DNA from: Nitrospinota bacterium
GTDB lineage: Bacteria > Nitrospirota > Nitrospiria > Nitrospirales > UBA8639
NCBI GenBank assembly: GCA_022561525.1
Contig: JADFRB010000080.1
Location: 1-7,649, forward strand
DNA length: 7,649 bases
Reading direction: 5' to 3'
The translations under genes and the position numbers were made by a program. The notes beneath the pieces were generated by a model that had not been told where the DNA came from, made no database searches, and saw only the letters and a list, made by a program, of their open reading frames with translations. This document shows, piece after piece, positions 1 to 7,274 of this stretch (position 1 is the stretch's first letter; each line of letters opens with the position of its first letter).

Positions 1-80
1 TTCGCCGAAGTGGCTACGAAGGCCGGGAGCACCTGCGCCTTGCTGGACGGGCCTTTTTCAACATCCTGTTAGACTTGCGG
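1..80. repeat. Non-coding edge sequence resembling the end of a dispersed intergenic repeat
   Basis: No reading frame here looks coding and the dnaG stop lies just inside at 81-83. The stretch contains GCCTTTTTCAACATCCTGTTAG (split here as 51-60 and 61-72), a motif type I recall as recurrent at the edges of intergenic repeats in Nitrospira-like genomes; that memory is the only basis for calling it a repeat. AAGGCC at 19-24 can pair with GGCCTT at 50-55, and on the plus strand the second arm runs into a short T tract (54-58), so it could also act as a weak hairpin. Position at the window edge would fit an assembly ending in a repeat. Low confidence. Confidence 0.35.
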
Positions 81-1913
81 TCAGACGACGAGCCCAGCCT
101 TATGCTCGCGCAAGGATTCTATCTCCGCATTGATTGCATCAACTTCTTCAACTCGTTGTTCATGTTCAGCCACTCGAAGCCGAGCAATGAGCCCATCCAA
201 GGTGGTTTTGAGACGTCTGCGTGCTAAGGCCTCCATACATCCCTTAAAGTAATCATGACAATCATCAAAATGTTGTTCTGACACGGCTAACTCTGCTGCG
301 ACAGAAGCACTGTCAGGATCAACTCCCGCCTCGGCCAGGAACGCGTCGACGTTCAATTGCCCATCTTCACCAACTTGACCCAGGCTTATTTCCACGAGCC
401 GGCGATATTCCGGTGCCCAAAAATCCTCTGCCCGCAACATCGACATCTGTGCAGGCTCAAGCATGCCTTGCACCAGGAGCGTGACAATATCATGTTCCTC
501 ACGGCTTCCCTTTCTTTCTGGAGTCCGAGACGGCGGTGGAATGGATTGAGATTGTTGACGGGAGATATGCGATCGTTCTCGCGCCGCCAGTACAGGAGAA
601 CGTTCCATCAGTAATGATTGCCGAATTCCCAATCGCTCCGCGACTTGCTTGAGATATTCCTCTTTTTCAATCGGGTTAGAAACCTTAGCCAGAATGCTCA
701 GCACCTCATCGACTCGACGCATCCGTTCTTCCACTGAGGCTTGCGTCACTCCGGCGAGGCATTGCTCCACGGCAAACTCGACTAAGGGACAGGCTTGCTG
801 TTCCAATTCCAATAGTTGTTCGGCCCCATGGCCCCTCACATAGGAATCCGGATCTTCCCCCGATGGCAGTCGGACAACCTTGACCGTCACGCCGCTATTG
901 AGGAAGACATCCATCGTCCGCAATGTCGCCTTGACTCCGGCGGCATCGCCATCAAACATCAAGACCACGTTTTTGACGAATCGTCGGATCAGCGACACAT
1001 GCTCGGCTGTCAACGCCGTGCCAAGCGGAGCAACGGCATGGTGAATGCCAAACTGATGCAACACCAGCACATCAAAGTATCCTTCGACAATCAGCAAGGC
1101 ATTGCGTTGGCTGGCAGAATCGCGGGCTCGATCCAATCCAAAAAGACATCGCCCCTTGTTAAAGAGAGGAGTTTCCGGTGAATTCAAATACTTCGGCGTT
1201 CCGTCATCCAAGACCCGCCCTCCAAAAGCAATGACGTTGCCACGCAAATCCATAATCGGCACCATCACCCGAGCACGGAATCGATCATAACACCCGTCCC
1301 GCTTCGCATCTTCGGGCTGGCTCGATTGTTTGGGCACCACCAAACCTGACTGAACCAGATCCGCCAACTTTGCCCCATTGCGTAGAAGATGTTGTGTCAA
1401 TGAATCCCAAGACGGTAACGCGTAGCCCACACCAAACTCTTTAAGAGTATCCAACGTCAGGCCACGATTTAAGAGATAGGTCAACGCTTCCCCACCCTGC
1501 GTCGAATCATGCAGGTACTGTTGAAACCAATCGCTCGCTAAGGCATGAAGCTGTTCAAGCGTTTTGCGTTGATCACGATCTGGCTGCGAGGAACGTGGGA
1601 AAGAGGATGCAGGAATTTCGATGCCAACTTGCTGAGCAAGTTCCGTCACCGCTTCAACGAAACCGAATCGTTCCCGACTCATCAAAAAGGAAAAGACATC
1701 TCCGCCCGTGCCACACCCAAAGCAGTAAAACATCTGTCGTGTGGGATTCACAGTAAAGGACGGCGTTTTCTCATTATGAAAAGGGCAGAGGCCACGATAG
1801 TTTTGGCCGGTTTTGGACAAGGTGACGTACCGGGATACGACATCCACGATATCGACCGTGTCACGAATGTGTTGGATGGTAGTGGGTGGGATCCCACCCC
1901 GATCGGTTGCCAA
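81..1913 (-). CDS. dnaG: DNA primase DnaG
   Basis: Primase that lays down RNA primers for lagging-strand synthesis, acting at the fork with the replicative helicase. The 610-residue product has the full family layout and usual length. The N-terminal CHC2 zinc ribbon shows C43-P-F-H46 and C64-F-G-C67. The catalytic core has the basic RFRARVMVP block (211-219), a Toprim domain with E277 in VEGYFDVL, D321-G-D323 in MFDGDAAG, and EDPDSY (353-358). A low-complexity Ser/Gln/Pro linker (about 448-470) leads to a divergent C-terminal helicase-interacting domain (about 472-605). The start is TTG at 1911-1913, chosen because AGGGAAGAG lies 2-10 bases upstream and the protein then begins ATDRGGIPP, close to the usual DnaG start; no ATG fits. 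It follows hisIE on the same strand after 216 bases with its own promoter. No defect seen. Confidence 0.97.
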   Translation of the reverse strand: MATDRGGIPPTTIQHIRDTVDIVDVVSRYVTLSKTGQNYRGLCPFHNEKTPSFTVNPTRQMFYCFGCGTGGDVFSFLMSRERFGFVEAVTELAQQVGIEIPASSFPRSSQPDRDQRKTLEQLHALASDWFQQYLHDSTQGGEALTYLLNRGLTLDTLKEFGVGYALPSWDSLTQHLLRNGAKLADLVQSGLVVPKQSSQPEDAKRDGCYDRFRARVMVPIMDLRGNVIAFGGRVLDDGTPKYLNSPETPLFNKGRCLFGLDRARDSASQRNALLIVEGYFDVLVLHQFGIHHAVAPLGTALTAEHVSLIRRFVKNVVLMFDGDAAGVKATLRTMDVFLNSGVTVKVVRLPSGEDPDSYVRGHGAEQLLELEQQACPLVEFAVEQCLAGVTQASVEERMRRVDEVLSILAKVSNPIEKEEYLKQVAERLGIRQSLLMERSPVLAARERSHISRQQSQSIPPPSRTPERKGSREEHDIVTLLVQGMLEPAQMSMLRAEDFWAPEYRRLVEISLGQVGEDGQLNVDAFLAEAGVDPDSASVAAELAVSEQHFDDCHDYFKGCMEALARRRLKTTLDGLIARLRVAEHEQRVEEVDAINAEIESLREHKAGLVV

Positions 1914-1915
1914 GG

Positions 1916-1924
1916 CTCTTCCCT
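1916..1924 (-). promoter_or_regulatory. Ribosome binding site fixing the TTG start of dnaG
   Basis: On the minus strand AGGGAAGAG precedes CC-TTG. The AGGGA core ends six bases before the TTG, which is good Shine-Dalgarno spacing. It supports the non-ATG start, for which the alternatives further inside would cut into the conserved N-terminal helix before the zinc ribbon. Confidence 0.6.
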
Positions 1925-1999
1925 AAGGCCTTTCTGCTAACCTGGTTTGTGAAGGGCAGATTCTTTGTAAGCTATTGTAAAATAAGAACAATTTAATGG

Positions 2000-2028
2000 A
2001 CTATAACAAGGGGTGACAAACAAGTCAA
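2000..2028 (-). promoter_or_regulatory. Predicted sigma-70 promoter of dnaG
   Basis: Reading the minus strand, TTGACT (2028-2023) and TATAGT (2005-2000) are separated by exactly 17 bases, each one or two bases from the consensus -35 and -10. Transcription would start near 1993, giving a leader of about 80 bases before the TTG start at 1913. It lies in the only clear gap between the his genes and dnaG (1914-2129). I looked for a terminator after hisIE in 2029-2129 and saw only a weak CCAAA/TTTGG pairing (2042-2058 region) without a proper T tract, so read-through from the his operon into dnaG remains possible. Confidence 0.65.
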
Positions 2029-2129
2029 GAGCACAAGACCAAAGAAAAAGTTTTGGTGATGTACTTACGTGTCGAACTGAAACTTGATCAAAAACTCAGC
2101 CAGGTGACCAATGAAAAACCTAAGCATCT

Positions 2130-2837
2130 TTACTCACCCTCTCGTGTTTTAGGCTTGGTCTTAAGCCCGGACACCCCAAACCGTCGGCCCAGTTCTTCCT
2201 GAATATCCGTCACCGGAATACCACAATGCCCAAGCGTCACAATCGTATGAAACAAGAGGTCGGCCACTTCGCACACAATTTCTTCTTTGTTATGGTTCTT
2301 TACGGCCAGCAAGACTTCCCCGGCTTCTTCCGTCACTTTTTTCAGGACCCGATCGTCTCCGCCTTGTAACAGGGACGCCACATAGGAATCTTTTTGAGGA
2401 TCCTGTTTTCTGTTCAATACCATTTCGTACAAACGATCGAGTATGGTTCCATTCGCCTTTTCGCTTTCGGGTTCTATTGAGACTCCCTCATCTGATATTT
2501 CAGAAAAAAAACAGGACCGGCTTCCCGTATGACAGGTCGGTCCCATTGGTTCCGCCTTGATAAGCACTGTATCCCCATCGCAATCGACGAACAGACGTTT
2601 CACTTGGAGATAATTCCCCGACACTTCTCCTTTTTCCCACAATCGTTGTCGTTTGCGACTCCAAAAATGCACGTGCCCCGTTTGCATGGTCTGATCGAGC
2701 GCGTCCTGATTCATAAACCCGAGCATGAGGACCGTGCCATTTCTCCAATCCTGAACCACCGCAGGGATGAGCCCATGTTCATCAAATTGGAGGGTTTCGG
2801 CAATTTGTCGCTTTGCTAATTTGGAATTACGATTCAT
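2130..2837 (-). CDS. hisIE: Bifunctional phosphoribosyl-AMP cyclohydrolase / phosphoribosyl-ATP pyrophosphatase HisIE
   Basis: Cytoplasmic fusion enzyme for histidine steps 2 and 3: the C-terminal HisE part hydrolyses PR-ATP to PR-AMP and the N-terminal HisI part opens the purine ring to give ProFAR. Numbering from the ATG at 2837 (235 residues), HisI shows D85-C-D87-G-D89 (metal site) and C102-H-T-G-S-R-S-C109; C86, C102 and C109 match the known zinc ligands by spacing. HisE (about 130-225) shows E170-E171-A-G-E174 and E190-V-A-D193-L-L-F-H, the NTP-pyrophosphohydrolase-like helices. An upstream in-frame ATG at 2843 would add two residues, but AGGTGA (2844-2849) directly abuts it and sits six bases from the 2837 ATG, so the latter is preferred. 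The start overlaps the hisF 3' end, suggesting translational coupling. Length and motifs are normal. Confidence 0.96.
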   Translation of the reverse strand: MNRNSKLAKRQIAETLQFDEHGLIPAVVQDWRNGTVLMLGFMNQDALDQTMQTGHVHFWSRKRQRLWEKGEVSGNYLQVKRLFVDCDGDTVLIKAEPMGPTCHTGSRSCFFSEISDEGVSIEPESEKANGTILDRLYEMVLNRKQDPQKDSYVASLLQGGDDRVLKKVTEEAGEVLLAVKNHNKEEIVCEVADLLFHTIVTLGHCGIPVTDIQEELGRRFGVSGLKTKPKTREGE

Positions 2838-3618
2838 AACCATTCACCTGTCGAATGGGAAGCCCGCGGTTGAATAAATACGTTTTGGCCTCCGCCACAC
2901 TATACGTTCGGTAGTGAAAAATTGACGCAGCCAACACCGCATCGGCTTTTCCAACTGCGAGCGCGTCATACAGATGATCCAGGGTTCCCGCACCACCCGA
3001 TGCAATGACCGGAATCGACACCGCATCTGATACAGCTGCGGTCAGTGGAAGATCATACCCGTCCTGTTGCCCATCCTGATCCATACTCGTCAGCAGGATC
3101 TCTCCTGCACCCTTGGCCTCCATATGCCTGGCCCATTCGATGGCATCAAGGCCTGTGGGGTTTCGTCCGCCATGCGTAAAAATTTCCCACCGAGCTTGAT
3201 TCTCAGAAGCCGTAGAGACTTGCTTGGCATCAACCGCGACGACAATACATTGCGTCCCGAATCGATTAGCGGCCTCGGTAACAAACTCAGGATTTTGAAC
3301 CGCTGCCGTATTGATGCTGACTTTGTCGGCACCCGCCTTCAGCAGGTGCCGAATATCATCTAAGGTTCGAACACCGCCACCCACCGTGAGGGGCATGAAC
3401 ACCTGTTCAGCGGTTCGCGAAACGACATCGAGCAGAATTCCTCGATTTTCATGAGAAGCGGTAATGTCCAAGAAGCACAGCTCATCGGCCCCGGCTTGAT
3501 CATACAGTTTGGCCACTTCTACTGGATCGCCCGCATCACGAAGATTGACAAATGACACACCTTTGACAACCCGGCCATCCTTCACATCCAAGCAGGGAAT
3601 AATGCGCTTGGTCAGCAT
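2827..3618 (-). CDS. hisF: Imidazole glycerol phosphate synthase cyclase subunit HisF
   Basis: Cyclase half of the HisF-HisH synthase: it takes ammonia channelled from HisH and converts PRFAR to imidazole glycerol phosphate plus AICAR, the branch back to purine synthesis. The 263-residue (beta/alpha)8 barrel starts [20 protein letters not shown]; the two catalytic aspartates fall at D11 and D130 (VVAVDAK), exactly the positions known in the family. Phosphate-binding glycines are seen at VGGGVR (79-84) and ASGGAG (206-211), and the conserved TSMDQDG loop at 177-183. The ATG overlaps the end of hisA by seven bases, and its own Shine-Dalgarno is weak (GTGGAT), so expression probably depends on coupling to hisA. 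Its partner hisH is not adjacent; hisA and a lipoprotein gene lie between them. Confidence 0.97.
   Translation of the reverse strand: MLTKRIIPCLDVKDGRVVKGVSFVNLRDAGDPVEVAKLYDQAGADELCFLDITASHENRGILLDVVSRTAEQVFMPLTVGGGVRTLDDIRHLLKAGADKVSINTAAVQNPEFVTEAANRFGTQCIVVAVDAKQVSTASENQARWEIFTHGGRNPTGLDAIEWARHMEAKGAGEILLTSMDQDGQQDGYDLPLTAAVSDAVSIPVIASGGAGTLDHLYDALAVGKADAVLAASIFHYRTYSVAEAKTYLFNRGLPIRQVNGYES
2844..2849 (-). promoter_or_regulatory. Ribosome binding site of hisIE, inside the hisF coding end
   Basis: AGGTGA on the minus strand, followed by ATG-GTT-ATG. The spacing is zero bases to the first ATG (2841-2843) and six bases to the second (2835-2837), which favours the second as the start codon. 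The site lies inside the last codons of hisF, so ribosomes finishing hisF expose or reach it. Confidence 0.6.
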
Positions 3619-4367
3619 GATCCACGAACGGGGGCATCGGATTCAGGGGAAGCCGCGGCTTCAAGCGCGGCAGGAAAACTCAACGTTCCCTCGTACAGAG
3701 CTTTTCCAACGATAACGCCGGTGATCTTGTTTCCCAACTGTTTCACGGCTTGAATGTCTTCGACTCTCGTGACTCCCCCTGAGGCGATCACGGGAAATGG
3801 CGAGGATTGCGCGGCCTGTTTCAACGCAGGCAAATTCGGACCCTCAAGCATCCCGTCTCGACTGATTTCCGTAAAGACGACGCCGGCCAGGGCATAGGAT
3901 TTGAGAGTCTGAAAGACTTCATCGGGGGTGGACTCAGACACATTGGTCCAACCATGCACAGCCACCTTCCCATGTTTCACATCAACCCCGATCAAGATAC
4001 GGCCGGGAAATTCTCGACTTGCCTCTTCCAGTAACGACGGGTTCTCCAACACGGCAGTCCCGAGAACGACTTGACTCACTCCCTGAGAAAGGTAGTCCCG
4101 AATCGTGTCAAGATTACGAATACCGCCTCCCACTTGAACAGGGATGGAAATGGCTCGGGTAATGGCCAAGACGTAATCGAAATTTTTCGGCTTCCCATCA
4201 ACGGCGCCATTGAGATCGACGACATGGAGCCGTTGCGCACCTAAGGATTCCCAATGTTTCGCCATGGCCGGAGGGTCTTGAGAATAGGAGGTCTCCTGAT
4301 TCATATCGCCTTGTCGAAGTCGAACACAGCATCCATCTTTTAAATCAATAGCGGGAATGACAATCAT
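3612..4367 (-). CDS. hisA: ProFAR isomerase HisA (1-(5-phosphoribosyl)-5-[(5-phosphoribosylamino)methylideneamino]imidazole-4-carboxamide isomerase)
   Basis: Catalyses the Amadori isomerisation of ProFAR to PRFAR, the substrate of HisF-HisH, in the cytoplasm. The 251-residue product is a (beta/alpha)8 barrel related to HisF. Catalytic acids are D8 (IPAIDLKDG) and D129 (IGVDVKHG); W140 (HGW) and the TEISRDGM segment (166-173, D171) are the expected active-site elements. Phosphate loops are VGGGIR (79-84) and ASGGV around residue 195. The C-terminal tail is slightly extended with an Ala/Ser/Pro-rich end. The ATG follows the lipoprotein stop after 19 bases with no strong Shine-Dalgarno (GGGCAAT at best), and its end overlaps hisF. 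HisA rather than TrpC-like or bifunctional PriA is indicated by the his context; the two cannot be told apart with certainty by eye. Confidence 0.96.
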   Translation of the reverse strand: MIVIPAIDLKDGCCVRLRQGDMNQETSYSQDPPAMAKHWESLGAQRLHVVDLNGAVDGKPKNFDYVLAITRAISIPVQVGGGIRNLDTIRDYLSQGVSQVVLGTAVLENPSLLEEASREFPGRILIGVDVKHGKVAVHGWTNVSESTPDEVFQTLKSYALAGVVFTEISRDGMLEGPNLPALKQAAQSSPFPVIASGGVTRVEDIQAVKQLGNKITGVIVGKALYEGTLSFPAALEAAASPESDAPVRGSC

Positions 4368-4386
4368 ATGTATTGCCCAGCACTTA

Positions 4387-5145
4387 TTAATTTCCTAATG
4401 GTAAACGTTGCATGACTCGCTTGGCACCCGATCGCGCTAATTCTTCAGCGGTTACCCATTTCCCGCCTCGTTCCAAAAATCCCTTCAAATCTTCCGTGAG
4501 GGGTTTTTGTTCTTCAAAGTAATCCCCCATCCAAATCACGGTTCCGTTTTTCGCATTGATCAGTTGCACATCAAACCCGACTGCCGCGGGAATGGCTGCA
4601 AACTTTTGCCCATCCCGCTCACGATAGACCCGCACCTGACCAACAATCACCGCATCCAGTGATAAGGCTTTGCCCAACTCCTGTGCGAGTCGTGGGCCCA
4701 GCAACTTCGAGTATTTCAGGCCCATCCGTTTCAAGGCGTGCGTGACCTCATACGCAGATAGCGTCTTCAAACCAGGACGAAGTTTCAAGTTGGCATACAC
4801 CATCTCTGTCACTTTTTCTGCCGCGATTGAAGGCACAGAGACCTGTGTCGAATAGGACCGATGAGGCACGGGCGATGCCAACCCGGTAAAAGAGGGTCGA
4901 ATCTCTGACGAACCCACATCAGGAGGAGGAGGGTTACCGAGCGATTGGTATACACCAGGCGACCCTTTGATGGCGGTAAACGGAATGACCGCAACCGTCT
5001 TAATCGACAGGGGTTCGAATGTTGGATGCGTCTTCACGGTCACGGTATCTGGAGCACATCCCATAATCCCCAAAGCCAAGACTCCAACAGTCTGGAAACA
5101 CCAGCGACCCCTCGTTCTGACAGACAGCGGCCTAATCAATTCCAT
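4387..5145 (-). CDS. Predicted outer-membrane lipoprotein with a CsgG/TolB-N-like fold, embedded in the his operon
   Basis: A 252-residue protein I do not recognise as a named family. It has an Arg-rich n-region (R5, R10, R12, R14), a hydrophobic stretch (about 17-29) and a lipobox I27-M-G-C30; Ala at +2 predicts outer-membrane sorting by the Lol rule. After a VAVIPF strand (51-56), typical of CsgG, LpoB and TolB-N-like proteins, comes a Pro/Ser-rich insertion (about 61-105, with PPPP at 72-75), then helices and DAVIVGQVRVYRER and VGFDVQLINAKNGTVIW, again in the style of that fold. It probably acts in the periplasmic face of the outer membrane; the role is unknown. Its ATG lies inside the hisH end (10-base overlap). 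GGAG is only one base before the ATG, so TTG at codon 3, seven bases from GGAG, is a possible alternative start. Nothing in it suggests histidine metabolism. Confidence 0.85.
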   Translation of the reverse strand: MELIRPLSVRTRGRWCFQTVGVLALGIMGCAPDTVTVKTHPTFEPLSIKTVAVIPFTAIKGSPGVYQSLGNPPPPDVGSSEIRPSFTGLASPVPHRSYSTQVSVPSIAAEKVTEMVYANLKLRPGLKTLSAYEVTHALKRMGLKYSKLLGPRLAQELGKALSLDAVIVGQVRVYRERDGQKFAAIPAAVGFDVQLINAKNGTVIWMGDYFEEQKPLTEDLKGFLERGGKWVTAEELARSGAKRVMQRLPLGN

Positions 5146-5756
5146 GCTCCAAAGTTGCGAAGAAGTTGAAGACCGATGCGCTGGCTTTTTTCCGGATGAA
5201 ATTGGCAGGCAAAAATATTGTCATGCGCGATACTCGAGACAAACGGAATCCCATAGGTCGTTTCCGTACAGATCACCTCTGGCTCCGCCGGTTCGACATA
5301 GTACGAATGCACAAAATAGACATACGACTCAGGTTCGATTCCCTTCAAAATCGGACTCGGAGTCTGGATACGAATGGCATTCCATCCCATATGAGGGACC
5401 TTTAAGCCTTTCCCGTGGTGCTCGGCAAAAGAAAAACGTTTGACCTTGCCTTTAAAAATATCCAACCCCTGATGGGAACCAAACTCCTCGCTTTCCGTAA
5501 ACAACACTTGCAGGCCTAAACAAATTCCTAAAAACGGCTTTCCTTGAGAGATGGAACGACGGATGGGTTCCACTAACTCGAACCGATTTAGATTTGCCAC
5601 ACAATCGCCAAACGCGCCGACCCCTGGCAATACCACATGAGAGGCTCGGTCAATGACTGTTGGGTCCCGCGTGACTACGGCATCGTACCCAACGGTTTCG
5701 AAGCCTTTTTGAACGCTCCGAAGATTTCCCATTTCATAGTCAATGATGGCTATCAT
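5136..5756 (-). CDS. hisH: Imidazole glycerol phosphate synthase glutaminase subunit HisH
   Basis: Class I glutamine amidotransferase that releases ammonia from glutamine and passes it through the HisF barrel. The 206-residue length is normal. The catalytic triad is visible: nucleophile C79 in the elbow GKPFLGICLGLQ, and H187 and E189 in CQFHPEKS. The N-terminus IAIIDYEMGNLRSV and the PGVGAFGD oxyanion-side segment (44-51) are typical of HisH, and PHMGWN (121-126) is the HisH signature that separates it from other amidotransferases. The ATG at 5754-5756 has no good Shine-Dalgarno; the sequence just before it is the last unit of a heptad-repeat array, which could affect initiation. The 3' end overlaps the lipoprotein gene by 10 bases. 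It follows hisB by 107 bases, the largest gap in the his operon. Confidence 0.97.
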   Translation of the reverse strand: MIAIIDYEMGNLRSVQKGFETVGYDAVVTRDPTVIDRASHVVLPGVGAFGDCVANLNRFELVEPIRRSISQGKPFLGICLGLQVLFTESEEFGSHQGLDIFKGKVKRFSFAEHHGKGLKVPHMGWNAIRIQTPSPILKGIEPESYVYFVHSYYVEPAEPEVICTETTYGIPFVSSIAHDNIFACQFHPEKSQRIGLQLLRNFGAWN

Positions 5757-5757
5757 T

Positions 5758-5799
5758 CCGTGACTCGTGATCGGTAATACGTGATCCGTAATGCGTTCA
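5758..5799. repeat. Array of 7-base repeats, left arm (next to the hisH start)
   Basis: Six contiguous heptads on the plus strand: CCGTGAC, TCGTGAT, CGGTAAT, ACGTGAT, CCGTAAT and GCGTTCA, consensus NCGTRAT with exact period 7. They end directly at the hisH start codon. The array faces the one at 5824-5865 in inverted orientation, and CCGTAATGCG (5786-5795) pairs with CGCATCACGG (5829-5838). Confidence 0.7.
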
Positions 5800-5823
5800 G
5801 AAGGGTTGATGTATATTGTAATC

Positions 5824-5865
5824 TTACTCGCATCACGGTTTACGCTTCACGCCTTACGCTTTTCT
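5824..5865. repeat. Array of 7-base repeats, right arm (next to the hisB stop)
   Basis: Heptads on the plus strand: TTACTCG (degenerate), CATCACG, GTTTACG, CTTCACG, CCTTACG and CTTTTCT (degenerate, running into the hisB stop), consensus NYTYACG with exact period 7. This is the reverse complement of the left array's consensus. In the hisB-hisH mRNA the inner units form a 10-pair stem with one G-U wobble and a loop of about 33 bases; outer units can pair imperfectly. There is no T tract, so a terminator is unlikely; an mRNA stability or processing element, or simply a dispersed repeat, is more plausible. Confidence 0.65.
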
Positions 5866-6466
5866 ACAAAGAACCTTTCGTGGATAGGACACCTGAAACT
5901 CTGTCATCTATGGTGGTCGCTTGATCCAGGGCCTTGGCGAAAGCTTTAAACACCGCCTCCATAATATGATGTGGGTTTCGCCCATACTTCAGATTGATGT
6001 GAAGATTCAAGGCACCCTGGGTCACCAAGGCCTGAAAAAAGTCTTCAAACAAACCAAGGTCAAAATCCTTTACCTGACGATGAGGAAACTCGACATTATA
6101 CACCAGGAATGGGCGGCCACTCAGATCGACCACGACTTCTGCCAAGGTCTCATCGAGGGGAACGATGGCCCATCCAAACCGACGAATTTGAGACTTCTCA
6201 CCCAACGCTTCCTTCAGGGCTGCGCCAAGGACAAGGCCAATATCTTCCACGGTGTGGTGATGATCAATTTCCGTATCGCCCTTGGCCTCCACAGTCAAAT
6301 CAAATAAGCCATGCTTAGCCAACAAGTTCAGCATGTGGTCAACGAATGGAATCGTCGTGTCGATCTTCCCAGCACCCGTCCCATCCAAACCCCATTCCGC
6401 GCACACTGATGTTTCAGAAGTGGTTCGTTCGATCTTGCCCCGACGAGAGTTTTTCGAAATGTTCAT
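5864..6466 (-). CDS. hisB: Imidazoleglycerol-phosphate dehydratase HisB (monofunctional)
   Basis: Mn-dependent dehydratase that turns imidazole glycerol phosphate into imidazole acetol phosphate. The 200-residue product is the dehydratase alone, without the histidinol-phosphatase domain fused to it in enterobacteria. Metal-ligand motifs are all present: PFVDHML (40-46) with KHG (51-53), [10 protein letters not shown] (68-77), and [19 protein letters not shown] (162-180). RPF (118-120) and STKGSL at the end are also typical. The ATG overlaps the hisD TGA as ATGA (6463-6466), so it is probably translated by coupling to hisD; its own Shine-Dalgarno is poor. The stop runs into a heptad repeat array. 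A separate histidinol-phosphate phosphatase and the aminotransferase HisC must be encoded elsewhere. Confidence 0.97.
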   Translation of the reverse strand: MNISKNSRRGKIERTTSETSVCAEWGLDGTGAGKIDTTIPFVDHMLNLLAKHGLFDLTVEAKGDTEIDHHHTVEDIGLVLGAALKEALGEKSQIRRFGWAIVPLDETLAEVVVDLSGRPFLVYNVEFPHRQVKDFDLGLFEDFFQALVTQGALNLHINLKYGRNPHHIMEAVFKAFAKALDQATTIDDRVSGVLSTKGSL

Positions 6467-7182
6467 AAATTCCGACTTTCTATAGAACGTGCATGGGCTT
6501 GAAACCCTTCCATCCCTGCCAAACAGGTCACGTACGGTTGAACCGCTTTGAGCTGTTTTTTGTTATACGCCACAATGTTGGTTTTCTTCACATAATCATC
6601 CAGAGACAATGCGGAAAAGAAGCGAGCAGACCCTCCTGTCGGGAGAACATGATTGGGACCGGCCACATAATCCGCGACTGCGGGGGGCGTATACGCTCCC
6701 ACGAAAACCGCTCCGGCATGCCGCACTTTTTTTAACGCCTGAAAGGGACGTGTCACCAATAATTCGAGATGTTCCGCTGCAATGGCATTGGCGACATCAA
6801 ACGCCTGTTCCATCGTTGACGTCACAAAGGCTATAGCATACTGCCCCACGGAATGCGTCGCAATCTGCTTTCGACTTAACCTGGCTAACTGCTTGGCAAC
6901 CTCCTTGACCACCGCTTTGGCTACGCTAGCAGAAGGAGTCACGAGATACACGCGCGCTTCTTCATCATGTTCGGCTTCACACAACAAGTCGGCGGCACAA
7001 TGCACGGGGTTTGCCGTGTCATCCGCGATCACCAATAACTCACTGGGACCAGCGATCATATCAATATCGACGGTCCCATACACCACACGTTTAGCCGCGG
7101 CCACATACATATTGCCTGGCCCAACAATTTTATCCGTCTTGGGAATGTGCTGGGTCCCATATGCCATCGCCCCGATAGCCTG
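6463..7182 (-). pseudogene. hisD: Histidinol dehydrogenase HisD, 3' part only (N-terminal part missing)
   Basis: HisD oxidises L-histidinol to histidine in two NAD-dependent steps with a zinc site. Only about 239 residues of a protein normally near 430 are present, beginning at the family motif (GGA)QAIGAMAYGT. What remains is intact and without stops: DKIVGPGN, DIDMIAGPSE, EAEHDEEA, IAAEHLEL (the Glu-His catalytic pair), DYVAGPNHVLPTGG (zinc Asp and active-site His) and FQAHARSI (the C-terminal zinc His). The usual zinc ligand Gln in DLLxQAEH is Glu here (DLLCEAEH). Upstream of about 7183 the reading frame stays open but encodes unrelated residues, so a 268-residue fusion starting at ATG 7269 could be made; without the N-terminal domain it is unlikely to be active. 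The lack of decay suggests a recent event or an assembly join. The 3' end overlaps hisB as ATGA. Confidence 0.85.
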
Positions 7183-7269
7183 CACAAGATCGCGGTTCTG
7201 TCTGTGCAGCTCGGTCAGGGCATATTCGAGGAGGGCAACGCGGCGTTTCACCTTTGCGTGTCTGGCCAT
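7183..7269 (-). CDS. 5' part of a small unidentified, probably mobile-element gene, joined in frame to hisD
   Basis: Starting at ATG 7267-7269, 29 residues are encoded before hisD homology begins: MARHAKVKRR, then a helical stretch rich in Leu, Glu and Arg (VALLEYALTELHRQNRD) that could begin a coiled coil. This is not HisD sequence, whose N-terminal region should lie here. GGAG (7278-7281) is eight bases upstream of the ATG, a good ribosome binding site. The true 3' end of this gene is absent, replaced by hisD. An earlier in-frame ATG at 7335 exists but the better Shine-Dalgarno supports 7269. Function unknown. Confidence 0.5.
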
Positions 7270-7274
7270 TGCGG

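Noticed and set aside
2041..2058. Possible terminator after hisIE (CCAAA/TTTGG pairing)
   Set aside because: Only five A/T-rich pairs and no following T tract on the minus strand; too weak to call.
2059..2199. Plus-strand 46-codon frame beginning MYLRVELKLDQKLSQV, which loosely resembles the N-terminus of sigma-54 (RpoN)
   Set aside because: No Shine-Dalgarno, similarity limited to about 15 residues, and the rest of the frame is antisense to hisIE. Probably chance, at most a remnant.
4967..5443. Plus-strand 158-codon frame opposite hisH and the lipoprotein gene
   Set aside because: Antisense shadow of two well-supported genes; no ribosome binding site and no recognisable motif.
5800..5830. 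Possible promoter for hisH (TACAAT on the minus strand at about 5814-5819)
   Set aside because: No acceptable -35 at 16-18 bases upstream; it falls in the AT-rich loop between the heptad arrays.
5757..5865. CRISPR array or tRNA in the hisB-hisH gap
   Set aside because: Repeat unit is 7 bases with no spacers, and there is no cloverleaf; it is a degenerate tandem repeat.
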